Assembly: GCA_035235625.1 (NCBI GenBank)
Contig: CP141144.1
Location: 42,096,014 to 42,160,013 of the forward strand
Direction: 5' to 3'
Origin: Saururus chinensis
Lineage: Eukaryota > Streptophyta > Magnoliopsida > Piperales > Saururaceae
Length of the DNA: 64,000 nt
In this document: piece by piece, positions 39,727-51,878 of the stretch
How the letters are laid out: the number at the start of each line of letters is the position of its first letter
Numbering within the stretch: the first letter of the stretch is position 1
The notes under the pieces: model-generated
Told to the model about the DNA's origin: nothing
What the model saw: the letters and a program-made list of their open reading frames with translations, nothing else
The model's database searches: none
Program-made: the position numbers and the translations under genes

Positions 39727-41090
39727 TAAACAAAATTACGAAACCGGACCAATTCTTTTTGAGGTTTTGTTGCAACTTACAAACAGTTGCTGAATTCCAA
39801 CCAGTACCCCAGTTCCTACCAAAAATCTAAAAGAGCAGCAATTAGTACATTTTGCAATAATTGGACAACAGAGGGCCAAACAGGATATGTACACATTGTC
39901 CAGGCAAATTAAGAGGCTAAACTAATGTGCAATCCAACATTGCCTGATGAAAAATTTCTAGAAGAACTCTTACAAGAAACTGACGTAGAATCAGATAACA
40001 AGTTTATAGAGAATTTTAGTTGTTTCTGGTAGTTTTTTTTACTTGTAACCACTTGATCTCAATTATTGCAGTTCCTTAAAAAAAAACAATTTCTTCTAGA
40101 GTAAATACGTGGAAATGTTTTGTAAAATGAAGAGTGCAAAGCCAGCGCTAGCAAGTTTTTTAAATGGAGTAATCAATCGTTCCCTAGCATGTCCACCAGA
40201 GTGAAACCTTCTAGCCACCAGAAAATAACATGACCCCCATTTAACACATTGAGAAGTTCATATGTAAAACACCCAATTACTGAAAATTTGGAACAAGATA
40301 AAAGAATACTAAGGACTATAAAAACCATTACATTTAGAATTTTTCATGCGAATAGTACACAATGCTCTAGAATGGAGTAAAAAACTAGACATATATTACC
40401 ATGATGAAGAACCAAATAAACCCACTCACGCAAATGCAGAACTTATTCCCTAACCGATTTCCGAAAAGCAACTTTACCAATTAGACAACAATGGCCAGCT
40501 GTTAAACTTTTACCCAAAAAACTTCTCAAACTTCTTTCAATAGAAACAGAAACAACTAAATCAATCAAAATTGATGCAGGAACTGAGTACACTTGTGAAT
40601 GGAGTTATAATACGCAGGGGCAGTTCCGATATTCACCAACGAAGCTGATTAAAACATGTTGGTGAGTAGGTAATTTCCTTGAATAAGTGAAGGGCAAATA
40701 AGACATTTGTGTTTAAGGCAATGGACCATTAAAACCGTTAATCTTCTCCTACCTTCAGCCATTCCAATAGTAACAAGCTACAACTGAGAATCATGGCTTA
40801 AGTTCAAACTGCATTTCCATCACGATTTGATTACAAATGTGTATGTTAGTATAAATAGAACTGGAGATGTAATTAGAGAGGGAGCTGATAGTTGATTGTG
40901 AGAGTTCTTTCTGATTTGGTTGATCCAAACGAGGGTTTGTTCCCTGAGCCCTGTTTCGGGCTGAAGCTGTTTATTTAGCGGGAGGCTAAATCTTAACTTG
41001 TTTCTTTGTTTCCTTCTGTAATTTTTTTTCTGATTAGTGAAGATTGAATATCAGTTTCTGTTTCTGGAGATTCATTTTCTAGTTAAGCGT
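39727..41090. other. Intergenic; possible retroelement leader, no gene recognised
   Basis: No intact coding sequence is recognised. The part from about 40640 to 41090 precedes a Ty3-gag-like remnant and could contain its 5' LTR and leader: TATAAATAG occurs near 40851 in GTTAGTATAAATAGAACTGG. LTR ends and primer-binding site were not defined. Confidence 0.35.
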
Positions 41091-41099
41091 CTGCATCAA

Positions 41100-41640
41100 A
41101 TTGTTTGGCTATTAGCGATAGCGGCCCACGATTGAGAAGGTAGTTCTTCTGAGTTGCCAACTTTGTCTCATCTTCAACAATCCATACAACTAGTGGGGAG
41201 CCAGATGCAGTTGATGAATCACAACATCAATTCGTTGTTAAATTTGTTTGCAAACCCAGTACCTCCAATTCCGAGAAATGTGTATGCAGATCCGAAAAAT
41301 GAGGAGTCTCATCCAGTAAACAATTGCAGAGCACCAAGATTTCAAAGAAGTCATGATTTATCCTCTAGTGATGATGAAGCTCCACCGGTTCCAAATTGTT
41401 AGCAAAATCCAGGTGCAAACAACTTCCTACCTTGGTTTAAACCACAAGTAGAATTGAACTATTTTAATGGATAGATGCATATCAAACAGTTTTTGGATTG
41501 GATACTTGAGGTAGAAAACTATTTTTACTACTTAGAAGTACCTGATGACATGAAGTGTAGAGTGGTTGCTTGCAAATTAATGAGTGGTGCATCTGCCACA
41601 AAGCTTCCACTTGAAATCCTCCGCACCATCCTCTTGAGCG
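41100..41640 (+). pseudogene. Ty3/gypsy-like gag remnant
   Basis: A plus-strand frame at 41154-41402 gives 'PTLSHLQQSIQLVGSQMQ', ending in an acidic linker. After a stop the sequence continues with 'MHIKQFLDWILEVENYF' and 'VPDDMKCRVVACKLMSGAS'. The latter fits the Ty3 gag core pattern (F-DWL-EVE-F---VP---K---VA--L-G-A). It then degenerates near 41640. No pol is visible downstream. Confidence 0.65.
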
Positions 41641-42087
41641 GCTAATATAGGGCAAACCATGCATGATGGAAAAGGCTAAAGGGAGGAGCGATGCCGGATG
41701 GGGAGAAGGCGGCCGGAAGAGATGTCACCAGAGGGGAAAAGATGGCCGGAGGAGAGTTCGCAGAAGAGGAGATAAAAAGTGTGCAAAAATGGGAACTTTC
41801 TCATTCTACAGTGGTATGCTAACTTTTTATATACCCTAAGGCCATTTTCGTTATTTTTTGCACACGTGTGGGGAACACACATGTTCTCAAAGTCTATTTT
41901 TGCAAATTCAACTTTCCTGGCCTAAATGTATATTTTGGCTGAATGTGAAGTCTATTTCTAAAAAAATTTCGCTGCTCCTCCAAGAATTCAGGAGGCAGCT
42001 TAAGGCAAGTGTCTGGCTTAATTTTATTTATATTTGTGGTCATTGGAAGCACTTCGATGATGTAGTTGCAGTTCTTTCCAATTGCAG

Positions 42088-43020
42088 AATTTGTACAACT
42101 TGGGAGGAAAGAAATTTGTGGTGTGTGGACTTGGTCCTCTTGGTTGCATTCCCAGTCAGGTTGGCAACTTCGCTATAAATCAAAGTGCTTGTTTGGATCC
42201 TCCAAATCAAATGGCGGAGAAGTACAATGTGAAACTAAAGCCACTACTCACCAAACTCAACAGAGATCTTTCTGGAGCAAAGTTTGTTTATGGAGAAATC
42301 TATTTCTTTACTCTAAACGTCATTAACAGCCCTTCTCAATATGGTAAACCTCTCTCTCTCTCTGAGGCGCAAAAAAAAAACACCAGTTTGCATAGCAATG
42401 TTTCAACTTATTTAAGTTGTATTTCTTAATGACGATTATATTCCAAATGCTTACTTCCAGTAATATTTGATGGGAATATTGCAAGGAGGGAACTTAAGTC
42501 CAGTATTGACACATATAAACTCCCAAACCATCCTCTAATACAGTGTCAGGCTAGATATAGTTTGTTCAATTTCGTATAGTAATACTCGTTATGAACTTTA
42601 GTAGCTAGAATATGTTCAGAAGTAGTAGTTCTGACACTTATTTCATATCAACATTAAAATTAGCCATGATTTTACAGGTAAAAGCTTTTTATTTTCCCCT
42701 CCATGATTTTACAGGCAGAAGCTTATATTCATTTGAGAACCTTAGCTACTAGACACTATCTGGAACGATTGCAGAAACGCAGATCTTATGTAACTAACTT
42801 GCATACCGTTGTGCGAAATATTACAGGATTCAAGTATACAAGCAAAGCTTGCTGTGGACTTGGGCGATCCGATGGCCAGATTCAGTGCTTGCCCGTGCTG
42901 CCTCCGGAGTGTCGGAATCGCTCGGAGTACATATTTTGGGACGCATATCATCCCACGACCGCTTTGAATGAAATAGTTGTAAAACAAGGACTTTCTAGTG
43001 TTGTGTCAGAATTGGAATGA
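42088..43020 (+). pseudogene. GDSL esterase/lipase, last two exons only
   Basis: The first exon piece (42088-42343) follows an acceptor ATTGCAG. It encodes NLYNLGGKKFVVCGLGPLGC and continues, ending at a donor G|GTAAAC. The second (42827-43020) follows TTACAG and encodes 'GFKYTSKACCGLG' and 'FWDAYHPT' before the stop. Phase 1 matches across the junction. FWDAYHPT holds the Asp-X-X-His of SGNH block V. Plant GDSL lipases are secreted SGNH hydrolases of about 350-370 residues with block I (GDSL) in the first exon. That exon and the oxyanion-hole blocks are absent upstream, where a gag remnant lies. This is probably a 5'-truncated gene, less likely one whose first exons were missed. Confidence 0.85.
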
Positions 43021-43944
43021 CGTGTGATCTTATTATTTTGTATTGACAATCAAAGACTTGCAACATTGTCGTGGCTGCTACTTTATTCTTGTCATCACAT
43101 GACCTGTAATTTTTTTTTATATAAAACTTTAATTATAAAATTAGATTCGTTATAAATGTATGATAATTATAGTCACAACGTTTTGTCTTCTGTTCATTTT
43201 GGTGGAGGGTCGTTCGTTTCATTTTGAAAAAAATTTGATAGTGTAAATAAAATAATATAAAGATAAATATTTACGTAATATACCCATTAAGGCTTTAAGA
43301 TGCCATCCACATTAGGCCTTTAAGGAAAATTAAAATTGCTTAGGTGAAGTTGATTTTAATAATATTGCATCAAGACCAAACTTTTAGAAAGTAGATCTCA
43401 CAAATTCGTAGTACTTCATCTTAGTTGTAGCACCATGTATGAAATTTAGTGGCTCTTTTTGTAAGAAATTTATGTAAAATTTCATTAATTTTACCCTAAT
43501 TTCAGTTCGAATTATTGAAATCATGCTTATGTGTAAAAGATTAATGAAATTAAAAATTTTGCCCAGAAGTTGAATCTAACATGTTTCAAGATATATGGAC
43601 CGGAATTACCAAATTATATTATAAGGTGATTTTGTCAATTTGGGCTCCCAGCTCATGTTTTAAAATTATAGATTATGACTTCTTATATTAATTTAAATTT
43701 TAAGAAGTGTGCCATATAAATAGAGTCAAATTTAAAATTATTTACCCTTGTAAAATCTTGTTTGATAATGCTCAAATGTAAGAGTATATTAGAACTAAAA
43801 ATGTATATATTCGATCGAGTTAAAAGAGAAAATTATATTAATTTAAAATTTTAAAATCAGATTTGACATGACATCTAAATTTATTTAAAAATTTTAAATT
43901 AGATTTGACATGACATCTAAATTATTTGCACCTCTGTATGTATC
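43021..43944. other. AT-rich intergenic DNA, no gene recognised
   Basis: No coding sequence. A short duplicated stretch (TTAGATTTGACATGACATCT core) occurs twice near 43855-43925. Copia RT sequence begins just beyond. Confidence 0.5.
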
Positions 43945-44634
43945 ATATATAGTAGGCTTCGCTACTCGAGGGGCTTGTTTGAGGCCATAGAGAGCTTTAT
44001 AGAGGCGACAAACATGGTTGGGATGAGTGACATCATGGTAAGAGGGAGGTCATTCAATGTAAACTTCTTCGGTAATGGTGCTATGAAGGAAGGCATTGGA
44101 GACCTCTAATTGCTTAACGGGCCATGAGTGGATGACGGCAAGGTAAGAACAATCCAAACCGTGTAAGGTTTGACAACGGGACTAAATGTCTTATTATAGT
44201 TAAGGCCTTCTTCTTGATGAAACCCCTTGGCAACAAGGCGGGCTTTATAGCAAGAGATAGTCCCGTTGGCATTGCGTTTGACTTTGTAAGTTCATTAGCA
44301 ATCAATGACATTGAACGAGGGTGGTGGAACTACTAAGGTCCAAGTGCCTTGGTTTGGAAGGCTTTGATCTCCTCATCCATAGCGGCTCACCATTCGGGAA
44401 TGGAGGAAGCAATTTTGAAGGAAGGGGGTTCGGTTTGAGGAGGCGAAAGAGTAAAAAGGGAGAATGGAACACGAGGGCTTACGGTCCCGGCTTTACTACA
44501 AGTGATCATCGGGTGAGGGGGGAGGGGAGGGGGAGAGAGAAGGTGTGGTTTGGAGGAGTGGAGTCGGGAGAGGAATGGGAGAGGGAGGGGAGTGAGTAGG
44601 GGAGGGGAGAGAGGGGGTAAGGGAATAGGGTGAT
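43945..44634 (-). pseudogene. Copia-1: start of the reverse transcriptase domain
   Basis: The minus strand encodes 'AAMDEEIKAFQ', 'KRNANGTISCYKARLVAKGF' and 'TFSPVVKP', the conserved start of Ty1/copia RT. It ends with 'SMASNKPLE', a decayed form of '[10 protein letters not shown]'. Stops are present. Upstream is a Pro/Ser-rich linker running to 44634, where S6 begins. The rest of RT, RNase H and the 3' LTR are missing. Confidence 0.85.
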
Positions 44635-47600
44635 TGCTACGACTCGGATTTTTCAAAGCATTTTTAAATAGCACGAACGGTAGGTAGAGAAATTTTTTTT
44701 CTTTAAATACAAAACAAACCCTTCGATTAAATATCCAGGTCATGATAACTGGGGTTCACAAATACGAATATCAAATCATATGATATTATTTAACATTTGA
44801 AGATTCATGAAGACCAGATTATCCATCTAAGTACAAGTTTGTCACCCGTCTGAAAATAAATAACAAGTTGACTCTCACGCTTAAGGTGCACTTACGTATT
44901 GGAGTTACAAAAATGCGGAAACCTCTTGTGCTAGCCTGCCTTGGTCTCACTTGTCATTGCCTCGAGAATCTGCAACAAAGCAAACCAAACAACAACCACA
45001 ACCACAATGGAGCATCTCCGCCTACAGGAGAAGAGCTTCCAAAGGACAAAAGGTTTTATTAATATTTTTCGGATTGGGCCAACATCACCCGATGTTAGTT
45101 GCCTACGTACTCATCATACAACATCTCTAATGTTTCCAATAAGATTGGATCCAGACGTAGTTATGCCTAATGCTACATTATACTAAGAAGCATAGCATCA
45201 CACATGCAATGCTTAAGTATTTTCAAACAACCTACATTTTATGCAAGTCCTTTAATCGTTCTACTTATTCTAATTATACAAGCAATATCAATCAATGTTA
45301 TTAATTATCTCTCGAACCATTGTTCAATAATTAATATCTCTGTCTAATCCCAACGACAGACAGACTCATCAGATGTTAACCTAAGTGACAAATGACAACG
45401 AAGCACCCTAGAATCCACCAGGCCCCTGGAATCTACCTGGAAGTGTCATCTCCCAACCTAGCCCATAAGGACCTGACCGGAGTGGAAGGGCATGACCCAC
45501 AACTGCACCTGAACAGAAGTGGTCAGAGACGCCAACCAAGCAGGATGTTAGCGACCCTAATTGCGTGTACACTAAAAGAACCTCAATAGATCTGCGATGA
45601 GCCCAGCTCACAAGGAACTCCCTCCAATGGGGAGGTGCAACTACACGGTCAAATTAGCGGCTCCTCAATAGAGCTAAACTTAAAAAACCATTCTGAACCC
45701 TATCTTGCTCATCTATAAGCTAGGATTCCGAATGACTATCCCAAACCCTATTAGTCCCTTCTAGACTAAGGTTTACAACTCAAGATATGCCATCGGTTCA
45801 TCAACCAAGGCAAATCGTCAGGTCAAAGGCTTTGTTCACTGTATGAACTAGTCCCAGACCCCTCTGAGGTATTTTAGTATTTATCTTGATTAGGTGTTCT
45901 CGCCCAATCCAAAACTATCAAACCCCATTAATTAATCTTTCAATAATCTTAAGATAGTGATAAATTACTATCACAACATCAATATAAAAAATCGAAACAA
46001 ATAACAACTTAAACCATAAGAACTATACAGGTCCAAGCAAATCATAATATGAATAATAAAATTCATTAATGATATAAGAATTATTCGAGCTCTCGTGCCC
46101 TAACCCTCCTTAGGTTTGCTTATTAATCTTTGTGAAACTGGTCGTAATGCACCTAAGGGCATTAGTATAATTATCCAATATTGGATATAGTCCTCTTTGC
46201 ACTCGGGTAAGTCTTTAGCCTCTCAAAAGATTTCAGTATCACATTGGCCCGTTAACAACATTCACGCGAATGCGGGCCAGTTTGCATAGGGGTATTTTTA
46301 TCATTTGGTTTAAGGCCTTAATGACATCCAATGGGACCAAAATTAAACTCAAGGGTACTACTTGACTTCATGGACCCTGTGTAATTTTCCTGGCTTGTGA
46401 CGGGGTCGTGAACCCCTTGAATCGACCCAGGTTGTCTTAACGGTTTACAATTAAACTTAGGGTTAAAAAGGTCAATTATCCACTCACTGGGATTTTTTTC
46501 TCACCAAACATTTTGTCCTATAATTAGGTTACCCATTAAGCTCTCATTGAGAAATTTTTCAATTTTTAGATCCACTCATAGGCCTATGAACCATAGCCTC
46601 GAACTCGGGTAAGTTAATATTATACAATAATTAACTAGTAGGGGTAAAAAGGTAATTTTAGAGACTCTGGGATTTTTCCATGAGCTGAAACTTGGTCCAG
46701 TTACTCATCATGTTCTCTTGGACATTATACAATTTTCTTGAATTTTATCCAAGTCTAAACCTTACTGAACCGGACCCGGTTCCGTGGGACATCTTTTTTT
46801 ATTAGCCCGGGTTGGGTCTGCAGTTCTAGCCCGGGATTGGGCTGGACCCGCAGACCCGTCTGCGGGTCATGTCCTTCGAGGAGACACCCTGTGGGCGGCG
46901 GCTGGACTGCACGTCCGGCCACTGCCTGGCCAACCTTACGGCCTCAGGCTGAGTCGTCTGACTTAGGGCAACCGGGGCGAAGGCCCAAGTGCTGGTTCCC
47001 TGCCCGGTGGCACCCGGAATCACCCAACGATGCCCAGATCCGCACTACGGATCTGGGATCGTCTGCGCATGATAGACCACTGCTGAACGGCGGTGGATCA
47101 GCACTGGATAACGATGACACTAATCCTGAGCAAAAGGCGGAGCTTTCGCCGGCGGGGGGGTAATCAGAGGGCCGAAGGAGCACAACAACGACCCACTGGA
47201 CCTCCTTGCTGATCCCCTACAACTCAAAGACCGGAGAAAAAAAATGGGTTACGAGGGCTTCCGTAACCCACCTGTTCGTGGCGACCGACGGCTGCCATGA
47301 ACCACCGGTTCGTGGTGACTGACGAAAAAGAAAATTTAGTTGAGGTTACAGTCGCCATCTTCATCTTCCCTTCACAGGGTGACGGTTGAAAAATCCGGCA
47401 ACGGCCCTCTGGCCGGAGAAGGAGGGAGGGTTTAAAAATAAATGGAACTGTATCACAGTTGACCAGCCGGTGCAATGAATGCGGTAGACAGTTAATTCTT
47501 ATAACATCACGTTATTAAATAATCAATCTAATTAAAACAAAACCATGTCACTTATTTTGTCTAGATGATTATTAATTGATCCTACCTCAATGAAATAGTT

Positions 47601-47689
47601 GATGTTGATCCACCGCAGCCGGAGTTGGAGCCTTGCCGGAGTCTCGCCGGAAAATTTCTTTAATGGCTCATCCGTTCTTTCGCCAGGAG
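44635..47689 (-). mobile_element. S6: solo LTR of the S1/S2 family, 5' end missing
   Basis: On the plus strand it begins TGCTACGACTCGG, the complement of the LTR 3' end GAGTCGTAGCA. It matches inverted S1 and S2 in order: a GCAACTAACATCGGG block at about 45095, GCCTATGAGTGGA near 46570, and TTGAGGTAGGATC near 47590 (TTGAGGTAGGTTC in S2 near 3619). Compared with S2, about 0.4 kb of the 5' end is missing where S7 begins. The flank GTGAT at 44630-44634 has no partner at the far side. It interrupts copia-1 between integrase and RT. Confidence 0.7.
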
Positions 47690-49374
47690 TGTAACGTCCC
47701 TTGTATTTTTGAATAAAAGAAAATAATTTTTTTGAAAACGTAACAAAATTTAATTACAATTGCCAAGGATCACCGTGTACTAAAACAGTAATTACAACAC
47801 ACTTTGTATTACACAAAGATTTCCAAAATTAGGCATCACATGCCCTTATACATCAGTCAGTACAATAATTTACATAAAGTATAAAAACAATAGTACAAGA
47901 CTGTAAATTAAGGAAACCCTTCGTCAACTCCATCAAATTCGAGTGATATACCTGTAGAATCTAGGGGTGGGTGAGTAAATTCATACTCAGTAGGTCGAAT
48001 TAAGTTCTAAGAATATGCTTTGTGCATGTAAGAAAATATTGTGTCCTCTTTCTTTTGAAATCATTCAGAAATTTGAAAAACACAATCACATAATGTCGCG
48101 ATACCAGACGACTTACCCCCGCGCTCATGGGGCAACGAGAGATAGAAAGGAAAGGAATTTACCCATGATATCCCAGTCCTGTGCGCGCCAGATGCCAAAT
48201 TTGGCGGTATCCAAAATCATAATAATTCTTAGTTCCGACGAACCGAGATCTATCCAGATGGTATGATTACCCAAAACTTGGAGAAATTTTTGAAAAGAGG
48301 AGATGATTTTAAAGACAGAGCTTTGTTTTCATAAAGGCAGCAGAAAACTCTTAGCAAAACTTCGGCGAGTCAAAATCTCGGCATACGACTAGAATTTAAA
48401 GCTACCTACCTATAACGCGCACGAAGTATAAGAGAACTCCCTCGTAGAAGATCCTTCCTTTGAGCAAAAAATTTGGCAGAATAACAGTCCCAACGCATAG
48501 AGCACCCTTGATTTAGTGGGGTATGGCTTTTGAACGGGCTGAAACGAGTGTAAAATGGTCCAGAAACAGTAAAAGAAGTGAAAGAGAGAGTTTAGAGAAG
48601 GGGCACATTTTTTGAGGTCTTAGAGGGATCACCTTGGGAAAATAACCTTTCTGGTGCGTAGAGCACCCTCGATTTAGTTGGAAACGGGTCTTGGATCATG
48701 TAATTCAGGCTTAAAACGGGTCGGGAATGGTGAAAACAGTGAAAGAGGTTGAAAATCGGATGTGGGTGAAGAATGGCTGGAGAAGGGTATAAATAGGGGA
48801 GGAGAAGACATATTCTGGTGGGCACCGCCGCCGGAAAAGGTGGGTGCCCGCCGGCGCCGCCGCAAAAATCGGCTGGCGCCCACTGGAGCCGCCGGAATCG
48901 GTGGGCGCGCGTGACGAACGCGTGTTCGTCACCGCGAATGGGCGCCGTCGCGCATTCATTGCACGCGATGAATGCGTTTGGCGCAATCCGTGCGGCATAC
49001 GCCGCGCGCTGCACCGAGCCGAGCTGCCGATCCGAAAGAAATATTTTATTATTATTATTTTTTTAATTTTTATAAAATTTTAAATAATCGTAATTTCCTA
49101 TCCTGAACTCGGTTTCACGCGTTCTAGGTACTATTGACCTCGTATTAACGAGCCCTACGAGACTAGACTACTTATGAACTAGTTTACCCGTATTTTAAAA
49201 GTGGGTCCCGCCGGTTGAACACTTTTCCCGAGGTCGTAACTTTTGTTCCCGACCTCCGATTTTCGCGTTTTATGACTTGGTACGCTCGTCTCCACGAGCT
49301 CTAACCAACACTTAGGAAATTTATAAATAACAAAATATATAAGAAGATCAAGTTAAAAATTTAGGGTTATTACA
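47690..49374 (-). mobile_element. S7: solo LTR, 1.69 kb, related to S5
   Basis: On the plus strand it begins TGTAACGTCCC and ends GGGTTATTACA. Flanks are AGGAG (47685-47689) and GGGAG (49375-49379), a 5-bp match with one change. Sense is minus: ACTAAATC(A/G)AGGGTGCTCT cores at about 48490-48516 and 48655-48677 match the S5 repeats, and a TATTTATA box lies upstream of them at 48788-48795. Its left flank is S6 sequence and its right flank is copia-1 integrase, so the region has also undergone a deletion or rearrangement. Confidence 0.75.
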
Positions 49375-49995
49375 GGGAGGTCATGGTAGGGGAACTCATC
49401 CTCTCAAAATTAGACATGGCGAGAAGTGTAGAAGCGATGGGAGAGAGGGTCAAGGCAATAATATCTTTTGGTGGTTGGGAAATAAAAGAAAAAATGCATG
49501 GGATGGCCTGTGCGAAGAGTTTATGGGAGTAGGGGCAGGTCCAAGGGAAGAAACAACATCCAAAGGCTTTGAGGTGGGAATAGTCAGGTGGCGTTTGAAA
49601 GAGGAGTTGGTAGGGGGAGAGGTGTTGCAGGGAAGAAGAGGGAAGGCGATTGATAAGGTAGGTGGCGGTGCAAGTAGCATCGACCCAATAGGAGAGAGAC
49701 ATGTTAGAGTGAGAGAGGAGGCTAGGGTAGTCTCTATGATGTGTCAATGTTTTTGTTTGACAACTTTATTTTATTTTGGGGTGTGAGGGCAAGAGGTTTG
49801 ATGTGAGATGCCATGGGAGGAGGGTAGGAAGAGAGAAAGTGGTTGAGATATTCACCGCCATTGTCGGTGCAAAGGGTGGTAAGTGCTTTTTTGAGGGTTT
49901 ATTCAGCCAGAGCATGGAAGAGGCAAAAACATTTAGTGACATCAGATTTAAGTTTGAGGGGGTAAAGCCAAGTGTAATAGGAGAAGTCATTGACG
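49375..49995 (-). pseudogene. Copia-1: integrase
   Basis: In minus-strand order the pieces are 'YYMTFVNDFSYYTWLYPLK', 'TDNGGEYLN', 'ATYLINRLPSSSLQHLSPYQ' and 'YSHLKAFGCCFFP', the Ty1/copia integrase core and C-terminal region. Frame changes lie between them. It joins gag directly at about 50000, without a zinc knuckle or protease between. Confidence 0.9.
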
Positions 49996-50613
49996 AAGGT
50001 CATGTAGTAGAGAAAGCCGAGAATATGGTCCACAGCTCCAGGAGGGGAATGGTGACGCCGCAGGCACGAAGGGTGGTGGAGAAGACAAAGTATGCACCAG
50101 AGAGGCTGTTCAAAGTCTTGTGGAAAATGTGTAGATCCGAAATGGGAGCACCTACCATGGCGAGTGAATTAGTGTAGGCATTGAGGCTGTTGAGGTATTC
50201 CTTAACATTGTGGATGTGAGCGAGGGAGGTGGAGAGGAAGCAGTCCTCGGCGGCGGCCCAAAAGGCAACGGCAAACTCAAGTCCGATGAAGTAGACGAGC
50301 AACGGAAGAGAGAGGGTGGCGTGGACAGCAGTGAGGACCACCCAGTCAATGTAGCACCATTGGACGGCGCTGGGATAGGTCGGAGGCAAGGCACCAGGTG
50401 GAGCTGTCAAGGAAGCCCATCATGCTATAGACAAGAAGGTCACGAACCTGGGTCTGCTAGATGAGGAAGGTGGCAGAGTTGCAGTGCACCGTGACGAGTT
50501 GGGGAAGGTGAGAATTGAGGAAGCACACCATCACCGGAATAGGAGTGAAGAGGTCATCGATGGCGGTGGGGGAAGGTGGGGGGAGGGGGAGCAAGGGGAT
50601 AGAGAAGAGGTGG
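49996..50613 (-). pseudogene. Copia-1: gag (UBN2-type) core
   Basis: A 136-residue minus-strand frame (50410-50000) carries 'VAFWAAAEDCFLSTSLAHIH', 'LNSLNAYTNSLAMVGAPISD' and 'LNSLSGAYFVF'. This order matches the copia gag core (W--L---F-S-S-A, L--L-K----Y, D-LA--G-P--D, GL---Y--F). S8 interrupts the upstream side at 50613. Confidence 0.8.
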
Positions 50614-51037
50614 TGTAAGGACCCTCATCTCTAAATCAGTTTTTGGTTTTCTTTAATTATGGGTTATTGTGAGATTAATGCGTTTTCTGATCTTATTCGG
50701 TGATTTCGTAAAATAAATGGTGTTTGTGATGGTTTTAACCAAAATTAACTTCAATATTAGTGGTTTTAAGTGATTTTAGACCAAATGTGAATTTTTGGGA
50801 TTTTTTGGAATTTTCACTATTTTTCCAAAAATTAGGGTTTTTGGCGGGACCCCTGTGGGCCCCACCGTCAAAAATTTTATTTTTGGGTCAAATGAACCTA
50901 GACATATACTTAAAGTCATACAAAAATTTTCAGAATTTTATTAAGCTTAATTAGTGTTTAAATTTGCAAAATATCCATTTTTAGCCTACTTTTCTTATTT
51001 ACACCCCAAAACTTACCTATGCATACTCCAACCCTTA

Positions 51038-51047
51038 CTATAAAAGG
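51038..51047 (+). promoter_or_regulatory. Probable TATA box of S8
   Basis: CTATAAAAGG lies about 425 bp into the unit, and its complement is conserved in S3 near 28040. It supports a transcript that includes the palindrome array 0.7 kb downstream. Confidence 0.6.
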
Positions 51048-51714
51048 GCAGACCTGAGCCATTTCCATTTTTGGGAATAGGCTAAGGAAGGAGGGCTGGC
51101 CTAATCCCCACTTAGGCCCTAATTAGAAGCCGATTAAGGTAAGTTTACTCTAATTAAGCACTAATCCTTGACTTTCTTCCTAATCTCTTCCAAATCTACT
51201 ATTTTCCCCTTGATTCAATTCGTTTTTGGACATTAAAAGCTACTGATTTGTGTTTTACTACAAACCCTAACATTCAAAATTCAATTTTTACTACCAACAA
51301 GCCCAAGATCTAAGATTTAATTAGGGATTTCTTGGGTAAATCGATTTCTATTAGAGTTTAATTCAAACTCATTGTGTTTTCAAGGATTTCAAGAAGGGTG
51401 ACTCTTCAATCCGAGCTTAATCAAGTGCTGAGGTAATGGGTCTTCAAAATCTCTGTTTGTCCATGGTAAAACTCTTCATTTTTGGCTTATTTCAAAATGG
51501 TTTGCTTGATTTGGTGTGTTAATGGTAAGATTAGAAAATGGAATTATTTAATCCCGATTTCTTAAGGTTTTGTATTATTATGGTATGGTTTGATGTTCTG
51601 GAAGTCAAGAAGGACTTTGATGATGATTAGAGTGTTAGATGTGGATTTGAAGTGTTATCAATGGTGTTTCGGTTTGGATTTACGAAAGGAAGAAGATGAT
51701 TGTTCTGCCGTGTT

Positions 51715-51878
51715 GGCGATCGATCGGCCCTGCAGGGCGTTCGATCGGCAACACTGCCGGAACGGCACTTTTCCAGTTCAGCCGATCGAATGGCTTGCTA
51801 GGCGATCGAACGGTCAAACTGTAAATTTCAAAATTTCACGTTTAACCGATTGAACGGCCTGAAGGGCGATCGATCAGC
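51715..51878. repeat. Three GATC-rich palindromes in S8
   Basis: Units at 51715-51749, 51781-51812 and 51845-51878. The first has the shape GGCGATCGATCGG-CCCTGCAGGGC-GTTCGATCGGC and is close to a perfect palindrome centred on CTGCAG. The others are more diverged. Spacing is about 65 bp. Confidence 0.85.

Noticed and set aside
48592-49083. Frames of 79-140 residues in the GC-rich part of S7
   Set aside because: Chance frames on both strands within an LTR; no conservation with S4 or S5.
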